From: Clitopilus passeckerianus
Lineage: Eukaryota > Basidiomycota > Agaricomycetes > Agaricales > Entolomataceae
Direction of reading: 5' to 3'
NCBI GenBank assembly: GCA_944990035.1
Contig: CALYLX010000097.1
Span: 186,001 to 250,000, forward strand
DNA length: 64,000 nucleotides
Shown here: positions 43,879 through 55,649 of the stretch, piece after piece
Numbering within the stretch: position 1 is the stretch's first letter
Layout of the letters: every line of letters starts with the position of its first letter
Notes under the pieces: model-generated
What the model was told of the DNA's origin: nothing
The model's input: the letters and a program-made list of their open reading frames with translations, nothing else
Database searches by the model: none
Program-made: the position numbers and the translations under genes

Positions 43879-44633
43879 CTAGCAAGGACCGCACTTGTCA
43901 TCGGGAAGTCCAAATCTTCTGTAGATAGCGTCCAAGTAGTTATTGGCAGTGCCTAGGGCATCAATGGTCTTTTTGCAAGGGATTAAAATTACCCCCTTAC
44001 TAAGGCCATGGTCTACCATGACCATGAGTGAGTCGTACCCATTAACCTCAGGCAGATCCATAATGAAATCTGTAGAGGCAAGTTCAAAGGGTCGTGTAGC
44101 GGTAAATTTGATTGGGTTCAGGGGAGGTGCCATGGGATGTGTATTGACTTTCATCTGTTGGCAAGGGGCACACCCATTAACGTAGGATTTGACAGTTCCA
44201 AACATTCTGGGCCACCAATAATGTTCGGAAATTAACTCCATCATTTTGAATGCTCCGGGGTGTCCGGCCATAGGTGCGTCATGATACTTCTGTATGAGGC
44301 TTCCTCGTAGGGTAGCGTCATTAGGGACGTAGCATCACCCCCTGAAGAAGAGGAGAGAGTCCTCTACCTTCCAGTAGGCTAAAGCTGATTTGATTAGAGT
44401 AGAGTGGTTCTTTAGATGTCGTATTGCTTCAGTGAAAAATTCGTCTTTCATCATGCATTCAGCAAACTCTGCCTTAAGTTTGGTGTTGATTGCTCGGATG
44501 AAGAGTTTATCAGGTAGCATGGTGATATCCTCGTTGTCGGTGTTGTGGTCTAGAATGTGATCTGCTCGTCGGGATAGTTTGTCAGATTGGATCATCTGAG
44601 TTCCTGGTACATGAACTATGTAGCTGCTTTAGA
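43879..44633 (-). pseudogene. Ty3/Gypsy copy 3, integrase fragment
   Basis: On the minus strand: VHVPGTQMIQSDKLSRRAD (end of RNase H), then a linker, then the integrase HHCC region (AGHPGAFKMMELISEHYWWP, CAPCQQMK) and the start of the core (STDFIMDLPEVNGYDSLMVM, DAIYRRFGLPDD). It is broken near 44290-44335 and cut at both ends. Similar in layout to copy 1 but well diverged. Confidence 0.85.
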
Positions 44634-45035
44634 TTCTGTTCCCTTGGTGAGCATGCAAAAGTACACTGCCACACACCTTTTATCAGTCTGCTATTATTGC
44701 TGACACCATCAAAACAGGTTCTTTATTTGTTCACTTCACTTTTGTGATGCTTACTCTAAAGGGCTTGATGGAAAGCAAGCCATGTAGGCAAGTAGGAAGT
44801 ATAAAGGCCATCGTGTCCTGCCTCCTGGCTGGCACATTGATCTCGCAGAGGCAGGTATTACATGTTTTGATGGTGGACTTGGTGATTTCTAGCGAGTGTT
44901 TCTGATCTATTTAAAACTCCATGCAGTTATCCAATTTTCCAAATGTGTATATTACATGACACAGTCACAGTGATGTCACAATCACACGGTATGGATGAGT
45001 TTGGCTGAGGTCTACCTTATATACAGCTGACCCAA
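44634..45035. other. Unassigned 400 bases upstream of a Tc1 transposase
   Basis: Probably the 5' flank of the Tc1 element that follows, but the expected outer repeat (CAGTGGGCAACAAAACCC) is not found. I see no gene here. Confidence 0.35.
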
Positions 45036-45059
45036 GTGCTACTTTGCCCCCAACCTATC

Positions 45060-46065
45060 ATGCGCACTCTTACCAAGGCTCAAACTACTTGTGTCATTGA
45101 ACTGCTTCATACTGGCCTCTCTGCCACTCATATTCATAAAAAAACTGGTATTGGCCTTGCTTCTATTAGCAGAATATGTGATAAGCACTGTTCTCACCTT
45201 CCCAAGTCATCTGGTGGCCGTGCTCCCAAGCTTACGCCTGCCAACATCGAATACACAAAACTCAATATGTGCATGGGCAAGATTTCTACAGCTGTCCAAG
45301 CTGCTAGATATTACCAACACAACTGTCACACTTCAGACAATACGCAGGGGCCTCAAATACACTGGTTGGAAGTTCTTTAGAAAGATGAAACGACCTGCAC
45401 TTGACAGGAAGCATATTCGTGCACGGAAGGAGTTTGCAGAGAGGCATAAGGAGTGGACTGTAGATGATTGGAAAAAGGTCTATTGGTCTGATAAGACTAA
45501 AATCAACCAGTTTGGGGCAGATGGGAATGAGAGAGTATGAGCAGGGAAGGAGGAGGGGCTTAACAAGCGACGTGTCAAAGAAACCCAGAAATTTGGAGGA
45601 GGAAATATTATGATGTGGGGCTGTATAGGATGGGATGTGGTTGGATATGCTACCAGAATTGAAGGTACCATGGACAAGGTCCTTTACACTTCAATCCTGG
45701 AGGAGGAACTTCAGGCTAGCCTAAAGTACTATAAGGTAAAAGTGAAGGATATGATTTTTCAGCAGGACAATGACCCCAAGCACACCAGCAACATGGCCAA
45801 GGAATGGTTTAAACACCACAAAATGAAGGTTCTAATCTGGCCAGCAAACTCTCCTGATATGAACCCTATTAAACATCTTTGGGTTTATGTCAAAAAAGAG
45901 CTTAGCAAGTATAATTCTCCACCTAATGGAGTATTAGAGCTTTAGGCAAGGGTAGAGAAGGTTTGGAATGAGATTCCAGCAGAGGTGTGCCAGAACTTAA
46001 TAGAGTCAATGCCTAGAAGGATTCAGGCAGTAGTTGATGCTAAGGGAAAGTGGACTAAGTACTAA
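45060..46065 (+). pseudogene. Tc1 transposase (DD34E-type), three lesions
   Basis: The N-terminal helix-turn-helix region starts MRTLTKAQTTCVIELLHTG. A frame change near 45300-45340 moves the reading to TLQTIRRGLKYTGWKFFRK. The first catalytic Asp lies in KVYWSDKTKINQFG, the second in IFQQDNDPKHTSNM. The third catalytic position reads DMNPIKHLW where family 2 has PIEHLW, so the Glu is replaced by Lys. TGA at 45538-45540 and TAG at 45943-45945 interrupt the frame. The end is SMPRRIQAVVDAKGKWTKY. The copy cannot be active. Confidence 0.88.
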
Positions 46066-46078
46066 AATTAATGTATTT

Positions 46079-46305
46079 CTGTTTTTAAAATCAGTAGCAA
46101 CAAAACCCTTCCAATGGGTCACCACCTTGTACTGTGTGAAACACCTGCTAAAAGTGGAAGCACAGCCCCAGGGTTATGTCAGCATCAAGCCAAGAGATTG
46201 AACTATGATATATATTATTTTCAAAATTTTGCATAATTTATTTCATTAGCTATTAACATATCTTTGGAAAAGTAGCAAACATTGGAAGGGTTTTGTTGCC
46301 CACTG
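46079..46305 (-). repeat. 227-bp Tc1 terminal module, copy 3
   Basis: Reverse-orientation copy at the end of the Tc1 element. The inverted repeats AACAAAACCCTTCCAATG and CATTGGAAGGGTTTTGTTG are perfect here. Confidence 0.85.
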
Positions 46306-46398
46306 TAGCTTACTTATGCATACTTATGAAAGTCATCAAGTAGTGTGGCAATTCATGTTTTCACCAAGTATGGCCAAGTTGACAGATATTTTCCTGAT

Positions 46399-46757
46399 GC
46401 AAGGGTGGAGAAGGTTTGGAATGCTATTCCAGCAGAGGTGTGCCAGAACTTAATAGATCAATGCCTAGGAGGATTCAGGCAGTAGTTGAGGCCAAGAGAA
46501 AGTGGACTAAGTACTAAAATCCATGTATTTCTGTTTTTAAAATCAGTAGCAACATATCCTTCCAATAGGTCACCACCTTGTACTGTGTGAAACACCTGCT
46601 AAAAGTGAAAGTACAGCCTCAGGGTTATGTCAGCATCAAGCCAAGACATTGAACTATGATATATATTATTTTCAAGATTTTACATAATTTGTTCCATCAG
46701 CTATTAACACATCTTTGAAAAAGTAGCAAACATTGGAAGGGTTTTGTTGCCCCCTGC
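46399..46757 (+). pseudogene. Second family 1 Tc1 remnant (C-terminus and module copy 4)
   Basis: 46399-46516 repeats the last 40 codons of the transposase (RVEKVWNAIPAEVCQNL, ending KWTKY stop) with one base lost near 46457. The 227-bp module follows at 46531-46757 with a slightly altered inner repeat (AACATATCCTTCCAATA). The body of the element is missing. Confidence 0.8.
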
Positions 46758-47689
46758 TACTTTTAAATTCAAACCAATTCTGTGTATAGTTTTAAAACCC
46801 TAAGACTCCCTTGAGTGCATATTGAACTAGAAAGCCTGCAAACAAATCTAACAATGTTAGAAGTGTATTTGATTTGATCAATTTAATTATTAGCTAAATT
46901 GTCCAATAATTTATTGCAAGATTACACATCTTTTGTACAGTAATTATCAATAGCTCTAGTAATAACAAGCGTAGAAGTAAATAGAATATAGGAAATTTCT
47001 CTGAAATTTATAGAAACTATAAATTGGACTGGACCAGCACATTGAATTGGTTGTATTTATAGTCCTTAGTATAGTCCTTGGTTTGGGATGAAAATTGGAT
47101 AAAAAAAACCAAGCTGAACCCCCCCAGCTTCAAACATGTGTTATTGCCATATGGGGGGGTGCATGCCAAGATCCGGACCGGCAATTGGAGGGATATTCAC
47201 AGACTCGGCTCGTCGGGGCCTGACGAACGATCGGACTCGTGCCTCCGTCTAGATTTGCAGAAGGCCAATAGCCTCTGGAAGCAGGTCTTGCCGACGACCG
47301 AGTCAGGCTGATTTCCATTTCAAACAGACACAGTATAAGAACAGGAGAGCGCAGTGGTCTTGGTATTTCGTTGCACGTCTGACCCTCGGTTCACTTCTCC
47401 TCTTTAACTAAACTCCACTCAGGTTCGACCCTGGATAGCGACTCGTTCATCTTCAACTATCACGTTCCCTTCCACACGACCCACCTACGACGATAATCGG
47501 CGGTTCTCTGCGGACGCTTGGGGTATTCGACATTCAAAGTTGGAGTCAGAGTCACCACAGGAACGACGCTAGTGTCGAGGTATTTTGAGCTCGACCACCA
47601 CCACCACCACCACCATCGGTACGAGTAGCCGGGGTCGCACGACTTGCTGTCTTACATCCACCCGCGATCTTCCCCGCACGCACTCTAGC
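46758..47689. other. Intergenic, 5' flank of the PDK gene
   Basis: AT-rich up to about 47090, then mixed. Possible core promoter and leader of the kinase gene lie at 47330-47690 (CAGTATAAGAACAG, pyrimidine-rich TTCACTTCTCCTCTTT). A (CCACCA)n run lies at 47595. No gene recognised. Confidence 0.45.
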
Positions 47690-49546
47690 ATGTCTGCAGG
47701 ATTCCGTATAACGCCAGGGCTATGGGATAGGATTCACCATTTCGCATCGTTTCCTCAGACTGGAGGTGCGTGTGCCATCAATTTTGGCCTCCTCTTCTCG
47801 AGCTAACCAACAAGAGCGTCTACAGTATCCCTCCAGCAGATGGTGCTCTTCGGACAGAACCCGTCACAGGGAACTCTCCTGAAAGCATCCCAGTTCCTCG
47901 CTGGTTCGTCTTCCTCCTGCCTTGCCCTGGCCTCCTGTTCGGTTCCGCATACTCATGATATCATTCAGAGGAACTACCCATCCGCCTCGCACACCGAGTC
48001 CGCGAACTCGAGAATCTACCACACAACCTCTCCGCGATGCCTTCGATAAAGAAGGTTCGGAATTGGTATGCCCAGTCGTTCGAGGTGTGTCTCTTCCCTC
48101 TTCTCCCGTTCTTGGCCCCTCCGTTGCATCCCTCGCTAACGAACGGACTTTGCTTGGCTTGCAGGAACTCATTAACTTCCCCCCTATCGCTCTCCCACCC
48201 GACATCCAGCGACACCTGCGTTCGCCAAGACCGTTCACCTCCCCTCCTGGCGCTGCCTCGCCTACATCCGACCCTGCACCTCATTTCCTACCCGAATCCA
48301 TCCCGAACCCTGTCGACAGCACAGAAGGGTTTGGAGGAGGGTATGGGATGTGGAACAATATGTACGCTGAGGGCACGAACGGTAATGGGAATGGGAATGG
48401 GAATGGCAACGGCAGCAGCTTCAACAAGCTCAAGATTCGAGTTCCCATGGAACGAAGGTCAGTCTCCTTTCATTTCTCCATCTTTCTTCCAACTAACCTC
48501 TCCCTTGTGCAGATACTACGCCGACACAACCAACGCAAACACCATAACCTGGCCACCCCAAATCCACGACTACAACATGCGCTTCACCAAGCTCCTCGAG
48601 GGAATCAAGAGCCGGCACGACCCCACCGTCACCACCGTCGCGCAGGGTGTCTTGGAGTGGAAACGCAGCGCCGGCGCACGGAATATCGGGCTGGACATCC
48701 AGACGTGGTTGGATAGGTTTTATATGAGTCGGATTGGGATTCGCTTTTTGATTGGACAACGTGAGCGGTTTCGGGAGTTTCTTGATAACGTGAGCCTCTA
48801 AAGCTAATATGTTTATAGACGTGGCTCTGAATACACAACAGCCGCATCCGGATTACGTTGGGATTATATGTACCAAAGCTGTACGCCTTTCCTACATCCC
48901 GAACTCCTATATGTATTAACTGACTCTTTCTATTACAGAACGTCCACGATATAGTCCAAGAAGCCATCGAAAACGCCCGCTTCGTCTGCGAAGAGCACTA
49001 CGCCATGTTCCGCGGTCCCCCGGTGCAACTCATCTGCCCGCCCTCCCTCTCCTTCCCCTACGTCCCCGGCCACCTTTCCCACATCGTCTTCGAACTCCTC
49101 AAGAACTCCCTCCGCGCCGTCGTCGAACGATTCGGCGTCGACGCAGAGGACAAGCCCGGTGGGTTCCCGCCCATCAAAGTGATCGTGGTGGAAGGCAAAG
49201 AGGATATTACGATCAAGATCAGCGACGAGGGAGGGGGGATTCCGAGGAGTGCGATTCCGCTGATTTGGACGTATATGTATACGACAATGGAGGGGCAGGG
49301 GATTGACCAGGATTTCAATTCGAGTGATTTCAAGGCGCCGATGGCTGGGTTTGGGTATGGGCTGCCGTTGAGTCGATTGGTGAGTTGCACATATGGGTAT
49401 GGATATAGTAGCTGACCAAAAAAAAACTTCCGTAGTATGCTCGTTACTTTGGCGGGGATCTTCGCCTGATAAGTATGGATGGATTTGGTACGGATGTGTA
49501 TATTCACCTAAATCGGTTATCGTCGAGTAGAGAACCCTTACTGTAA
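47690..49546 (+). CDS. Mitochondrial pyruvate dehydrogenase kinase family protein
   Basis: Eight exons (47690-47765, 47817-47903, 47969-48084, 48165-48457, 48513-48760, 48819-48880, 48939-49379, 49436-49546) give exactly 478 codons. The family phosphorylates and inactivates the E1 subunit of pyruvate or branched-chain keto-acid dehydrogenase in the mitochondrial matrix. Seen here: the N-terminal helical domain (SLQQMVLFGQNPSQGTLLKA, FLAEELPIRLAHRVRELENL), then the GHKL ATPase with N-box FELLKNSLRAVVE, G1 SDEGGGIP, and the ATP-lid/G2 block GFGYGLPLSRLYARYFGGDL with DGFGTDVYIHLNRL. A fungal insert carries an (NG)n run coded by a GGGAAT repeat at 48380-48415. The targeting peptide is not obvious. 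Which dehydrogenase is the target cannot be told from sequence. Confidence 0.92.
48380..48415 (+). repeat. GGGAAT microsatellite inside the PDK gene
   Basis: Six-base units (AATGGG) encode alternating Asn-Gly. Unit changes would keep the frame, so length variation between strains is likely. Confidence 0.75.
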
Positions 49547-49651
49547 TTTGTGTAAAATTTGTATTCAAAAAAGTTGCGATTGGAACGGTTTTGTTAATAT
49601 GACATCATTGGTCACGGAAATAAACTAGTTTAATAATTAATCAGAGTTTAT

Positions 49652-52600
49652 ATGCACGTGGCTTTGGCCGAGTTCGATGCTTCTTGCCCTCTGACTATGA
49701 TGCCCTTCTCAAGATATTTGCAGGAGGAGGACCGTCCAGCGAGAGATAAAACACCGCAATTGTCAAATACTTTGGATATTCAAATCCCGTCGTTTTTGTA
49801 CCAAAATCCCGTCCCAACTCTCGCTCATGGTGGTGGTGCCGAAGTCGTCACTTTCTCGCCGTCGTGGTTCACAAATTCTTTTACGCCGTGAGTTTTCGTT
49901 TTATTCCCCCTAAAAATTGCTTGAAACTCATCGAAATTCACGCCCAGACATGTACCAATTCAACCTCAGCAGCCAACTGTATTCCCAATTCTCCCGCCTT
50001 CTTCAGCCGGGCTGCCTGTCTACTCGGCATCTGGCTTTGATCTCCTGTCTCTCCTTGCACGAGTTGCAACGAGACCCAACCCACAGGTGAACCTAGGGCC
50101 GGTCGATTTGACTTGCTCGTTTGTAGTCGTCGACACCCGTCGATACGACCATGGCATCGTCTACTGCTCCCCCTCATTCTGTCGTCTCACAGGCTACGAC
50201 GAACATGAAATTCTAGGGCGAAACTGTCGATTCCTACAGGCCCCAGGCGGAGCTGTACGCAAGGGCGAAACACGTCGGTTCACATCTCAGGACCCCGTAC
50301 GGACGATGAACAAAAACCTCAGTCAGGATAAGGAGGTCCAAACGAGCATCGTCAATTTTCGCAAGGATGGCAGCGCGTTCATCAACCTTGTCACTGTCAT
50401 CCCCATCCCGGGCGGTGTTAGGGGCGAGACACACGAGAAAAACGACGTGGTTTGGCATATTGGATTTCAGGTGGACTTGACCGAACAACCAGGGGTCATA
50501 CTCGATAAGGTTAGAGACGGCACCTACGTCGTCGATCAACATACCGCTGGCCTGTGGAATAGCCAGTTGTTGATGTCTAAGGATGCTACGACGGCTGTAA
50601 TCGACACCAACAAGAAAAAGGCATCCACAATCATCCCTGCAATTCGTCTATCCGATTCCTTGAATCACGCACTTCACAAAATCCCAGCGACTATAGACGA
50701 TGGATCTAGCCACCCTCTCTCGATGCTCCTTCTCTCGCACGCCCCCGACTTCATCCATGTCGTCTCCCTCAAAGGTCTCTTCCTCTACATCTCCCCCGCC
50801 ATCACCCGCATTCTAGGCTACGACCCACTCGAACTCCTCAACAAGACCATGTCAGACATCGCCCATCCAGAGGACATCGTCCCCCTCGAACGCCAGCTCA
50901 AAGAATCATCCACCCTCCTCCTAAGCGGCGACACCACTTCTTCTGATCCATTGGCCACCTCGGGGGCTAACCCCTCCCCAGTCACAGCCGCGTCTCCACT
51001 AGTCTCATCCTCAGCCCAACCACGCCCCGTCGACCTCGTGTTCCGCGCACGCACGAAGCGAGGCCGTTACGTCTGGTTGGAATGTCGTGGTAGACTGCAC
51101 GTTGAGCCCGGCAAGGGACGAAAAGCGATCATCCTCTCCGGTCGGGCACGTGAGATGGCTTCTGTCAAATGGGCGGATGTGAAGGAGATGGCGAGGGGTC
51201 CGACTATCACACGAGCTTTGATACAGAGTGCGCTCGCTGCCAGTGCTGCGAATGCTCAGGTTACTGAGGAACCTTCTGCTGGTGGTGGTGACTCCACAGA
51301 GCTGGCTAGTGTGAATGCAGGCACCAAACGCCGCCGCGAATCCTCATCCCCAACCACCACCTCAACCCTCCCCACCAGCATCGACCTCTCCACCCTCCCC
51401 CCCAAAACCATCAACGTCATCCACCCGCACCACCGTCCTCTCCCAGGCACCTCCTCCTCCCTATCCTCCTCCCCGCCTTTAACACCCCCCGCCTCCTCTC
51501 GGCACACCGAGTTCTGGGGCATGCTCTCAGGGCTTGGACACGCATCTGGGTCTTTCATCTCGCTTTCGCGCGGCGTTAGTGATGTGTTGGGGTATCACCC
51601 TACGACTGGGTCTACGGCTGCGACTGCTGATGCAGATTCGGATAAGGAAGCAGAGAATTTGGTCTCGGCAGCTTTGGATGCTATAACTGCTCAGCAGCAG
51701 CAGCAGCATCAACATCAGCTGAGCCAACAACAGCAGGGGGATGGGAATGGTGGCATCGGTGCCGATGAATACAATGGGAATGGAGGCACTGGATCGGTGT
51801 ATCACCCACATTCAGTCTCAGGGGTCACCACCACCAACGGCAACAGCAACGTCGGAAATTCCTCGAGATCATCTTTACCTCTTGCGAGCCTGAGCTTGAG
51901 GGATGCCCTAATCGGGCGTAGGCTGCGGGATTTGATCGTCGCTGAGTCTGAGCTGAGCTCGTCCTGCCCGTCTTCAAACAGTGGTGGTGGTTTAACGCCA
52001 TCGCTGGCTTCCCCCGGCTCGTCGTCGTCGTCTGGGTTCCCCAGTTCACCGTCGCCGTTCGCGGCTACGTTTAACCAGGTTGCTAGCTTCGGTGTCAGGC
52101 CTAGGAGTAAGGGGAAGGAGAATACGGATGGGGATATCCATGATTTCCTGGAGAGGATATTGAGGGCTTGGGAGGAAGAGAGTCGGAGTGAAGTCAAGGC
52201 TCAGCACAACAGCACCAGAAAGCCGTCCTACCCTCCCCCGATCATGGCTCAACCCTATGGTGATCAACCATCGTCTCGTGGATCCAGCAGAGGCAAGGGC
52301 AAAGCTCAGAGTCCTGTCTCGACCAACAACAACACCGTGACAGTTCGCTGCTGGATGAAGACGGCCAATAAGCGTGGAGAGTGGAGCCTGTACACCCCTC
52401 TGGAGCAAGGGAACGTCGTACCAGTCGTCGTGACCCTTTACCGCGCTGAGGTTGCTCCTATGGAGTCCGACATCGAGGCTGTCGCGAGGGGTGTTTCTGC
52501 TATACGGGACGCTACGGCCAACGCTGGGAAGGCGAACGATGATCTTGACGTCGCCTCACCACCGACTCTTGTCCAAGTCCGCGTTGATACCAGCCGGACG

Positions 52601-53680
52601 GGAACCACGGGAGGCACACCTGCGTCTTCAATTTCTGGGAGTGAAGCTGCCACGCCTGCTCGTCCTCCTGCTTCAAGGACCTCTTCCTCCTCATCGTCAA
52701 CGTCTGAGGATGGTACTTCTGGTTTGAACGCAAACCGCACACATCCACCTGACTCCAACCTTTTCGCCGAGTTGGAGACGGGCAGGGGGTCGAGTTGGCA
52801 GTACGAGCTTCAGCAGATGAGGTTCCAGAATAGGAGGATGCTGGAGGAGATTGTGGGGATGGAGGAGGTGTTGAACCCGGGGAAGGACCTGTCACCTGAC
52901 AGTATCGGGGAGATCACTCGGGAGACGACCACCGATATTGGGAGTGGGTTGGGATATCCGTCGAGGGTGTCGACGAGGTCTGCCACCGTGGACAGCAAGT
53001 CAAGCGCAGCGATTGCTCTCAGCGACGATGACGTTGAAGCCACCTCCCCCATTTCCGACAGCATGGAGAACGTCTTCTCTGCCTCGTCTACCATGGATCT
53101 GGATTCCACCCAGCCCTCGGACGGTAGCTCTTCTCTATCCCAACGAGCCCCCTATGATTACTCCTACAACCCAGTTAGCCCCATCATGAGCTTCAACGGC
53201 ATGATGGATAACCTCTATGCGCCGAATCCCACCTCTTCTGCTGGCGAAAGCCCTGTCATCTCCAGCAGCGGATATCAGCAATTTGGATACTCTCAGCAAC
53301 AAGAGCAACAGCAGCACCAGCCGGCTGCTGCACGGTCCACCTACGACTATGCCCCCCAGGTACGCGCCCTCCACCAACTGCAGAGTTTGATTCAGGCTTA
53401 TATCTTGCCGCAGCAGCAGCAGCCACACTCCAGCCTATACGGGTACAACGATGGCTATGGCCAACCACACTACCAAAATGTGTACTCCCAGCCACAATAC
53501 GTTGACGAACCCATGGCATCCCCCACAGCCCCGTACCACCCCCAGTCCCAGCAGGCGCAATATACCCTTCATCAGCCTCAGCCGCAACACCAGCACCAGC
53601 AGCAGGGACTTAACTGGGGAACTGCTCCGACCCCTCATAATCAGCAACAGAGGAGGCGGAGCACCTACGGTGGCCAGTGA
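49652..53680 (+). CDS. wc-1: White Collar-1-type blue-light photoreceptor
   Basis: Two exons (49652-49887, 49948-53680), 1,322 residues from the first ATG; ATGs at 49697 and 49700 are possible alternative starts. The LOV domain lies at about residues 126-240, with GRNCRFLQAPGG carrying the Cys (about 172) that bonds flavin in light. PAS-B lies at about 339-480 (HAPDFIHVVSLKGLFLYISP, ILGYDPLELLNKTM, YVWLECRGRLH). PAS-C lies at about 598-914, split by low-complexity inserts (ISLSRGVSDVLGYHP, VRCWMKTANKRGEWSLYTPL). Gln-rich stretches fill the C-terminus. No GATA zinc finger is present, as expected for basidiomycete WC-1, where DNA binding comes from the WC-2 partner. It should act in the nucleus in light-driven transcription. 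It lies 105 bases after the PDK stop. Confidence 0.93.
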
Positions 53681-55649
53681 TCTTCGACGTGCCGAAGCTT
53701 TTAGCAAACTGACCGTCGATGATGGTGATGAGTAGGTGGACACACGGACAGTTCCCTCTCATTTTGTACTATTACACATCACGCCCTTGCTCTCTTCCCA
53801 CCACTTGATATCCATTCTTGACGCGTACCCTATTTACAAGTGCGAGCAAGAGTCTATACATCCTCCCTCGTCAATTATGCCTACCCTTCGCTTTGCTTTC
53901 CGCCTTAATAGCTTATAGCATTCCACGTTATAGACAGAAAAATCCGCAACGGTGATCCGCGTTCACCTGCATTTGCATACACCACATACATACGCTTTTT
54001 ATTGCTTGCATCGTCTCACATGTATATTAGCAGTCCAGTGTCCATTGTACATACAACCCCGCATATTTACAGGCTAGAACAATGTCTGTCGCTTTCACAT
54101 ATTCTTTTCTCCCTGCCCTTACTGTATGCCCCATTCTTCATGGTATAACTTGGTGTCTTTTGGGCTTACTGTGGATATAGTTGCTACTCGCTATGTATGA
54201 CCTTTGAGTGAACCAAGTCTTGGTGCGAAGATAGCCTCTACCTAAATGAAGTAACTACAGCTGAGCCTGTGGTGCTAATTTTTAAGGTTTGGTCGGAGGC
54301 GTGGCATTGGCGCATTGCTCCAACGAACTCCTAGAGTTTTCCCAACCCGAAGTGTAGCCAGCTGACTTCACTGCTCAATTTGCGTGGAGTCAATTGACCT
54401 GCATTTCTCGCCCCATCTGCTTTATCTGCTAACCCCACACGTCCTACTGGAGTCGGGTTAACCTGACGAGCTTTTGTGAAGAGCTTAGCTGCTTCGGGTG
54501 ATAGCTTGCATTTTTGCGAAGATAGCCTTAGATAGCTCAGCTTCCGTCGTTCTGGCCAGCAACACCTCATATCTGTTCTACGTACATGTTCACACTACTC
54601 TACAGCCTCAAATAACATAATTCGAGTCAAAAACGCGCTCGGAAGCCACTTCTCTTCCTGACCCGGCGGTTCCCATCAGCGTGATTCCAAATCTGGCGAT
54701 GAGTCAGCGTGCCGAAATTCGGCTTATCGTGGCCTTCAACGTTGCTTTCTGATGAGAAACGTGCTTGGGTTTTTAACCGACGGACCTGGCTCAAACTATA
54801 TTTGGGCACAAATCGTGGCCAAAGTGAAAACCCGAGCGAATTTCGTGACATTGGTCAGAATTGTCGGGATTGGATCAGAATCCAGGTATACCCCAAACAT
54901 CGATGCTGACAGGCACTTCTATTCGCAACCTTCACTCGTAGATGAGCTTGTACTGTAACCTTGGGTAAGTAGCACAGAGTGCTCAAGACAAGAGTGAACC
55001 CTGCACATTTGTATTTAAACAGTCCCAGGGCGTCCCTAGATGGTTGTCAATCCTGTCATTGCTGACATTACCAAGGACAGTTCAACCGACTGTAATCCCG
55101 CACTCGCCTCGTCCACTGCAATCCGGTACGAATGTGCGAGAGGCGTGCCACAAGTCGACAGTAGCCTGTGACCTTTTGATTGCTTGCGTCCGTGCCTCCA
55201 GCGCACCACCATCAACCCTCTTGGAGGTGAATCAGGGCTCAGATTCCCAAAAATGGGATATCCGCCTCAGGGTCTGATGGATGAGCATCGCCACTGACAA
55301 AAATCTTGGTCGCCCTTTGATGCTCTGGATGCAAACACACTGCCAAGAAACCGAATTCCATGGATGTACCTCACTTGTACTGACGCGATGTTTACATCCA
55401 ACCAGAAAATGCGGAGGCAATTCTTCAAAACTAACTTTTCGTGGCCGTTAAACGCTGAGGACACCCCACAACTCCTCCTTAGCCCCTACAATTCTCGACA
55501 TCCATGGTTAACGGAACGCTCTGTTTATATTGATTTCATCCGGGTACCTGCCCCTGTTACGGCTCTCAAACGGCAGGTTCCCGTGAGGCAATAACAAGAT
55601 CCCTGATGCTGGCTTTCCCTTTGTTCTTGCCCACCATCTCCTCCAAACC
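53681..55649. other. Intergenic, about 2 kb, no gene recognised
   Basis: The first 400 bases are the likely 3' end of the wc-1 transcript. The short open frames at 54331-54960 and 55044-55594 show no known motif, and their composition looks non-coding. The phrase GCGAAGATAGCC occurs at about 54217 and 54514; I could not extend it to a defined repeat. The region just before 55650 is the likely promoter of the surface-protein gene. Confidence 0.45.

Larger units (their letters stand above)
45036..46305 (+). mobile_element. Tc1/mariner element, family 1 (right end intact)
   Basis: A nearly full-length transposase gene followed, 13 bases after its stop, by the 227-bp terminal module at 46079-46305. 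The module ends GGTTTTGTTGCCCACTG|TA. The left terminal repeat was not recognised, so the left boundary is approximate. Confidence 0.8.

Noticed and set aside
47078..47318. Small ORFs on both strands before the PDK gene
   Set aside because: No motif, no splice logic joining them to the kinase, and they overlap each other.
47415..47440. Possible tRNA T-arm (GGTTCGACCCTGG)
   Set aside because: No acceptor stem or anticodon arm can be folded around it.
54331..54960. Possible small genes downstream of wc-1
   Set aside because: Overlapping short frames on both strands without motifs or a signal sequence.
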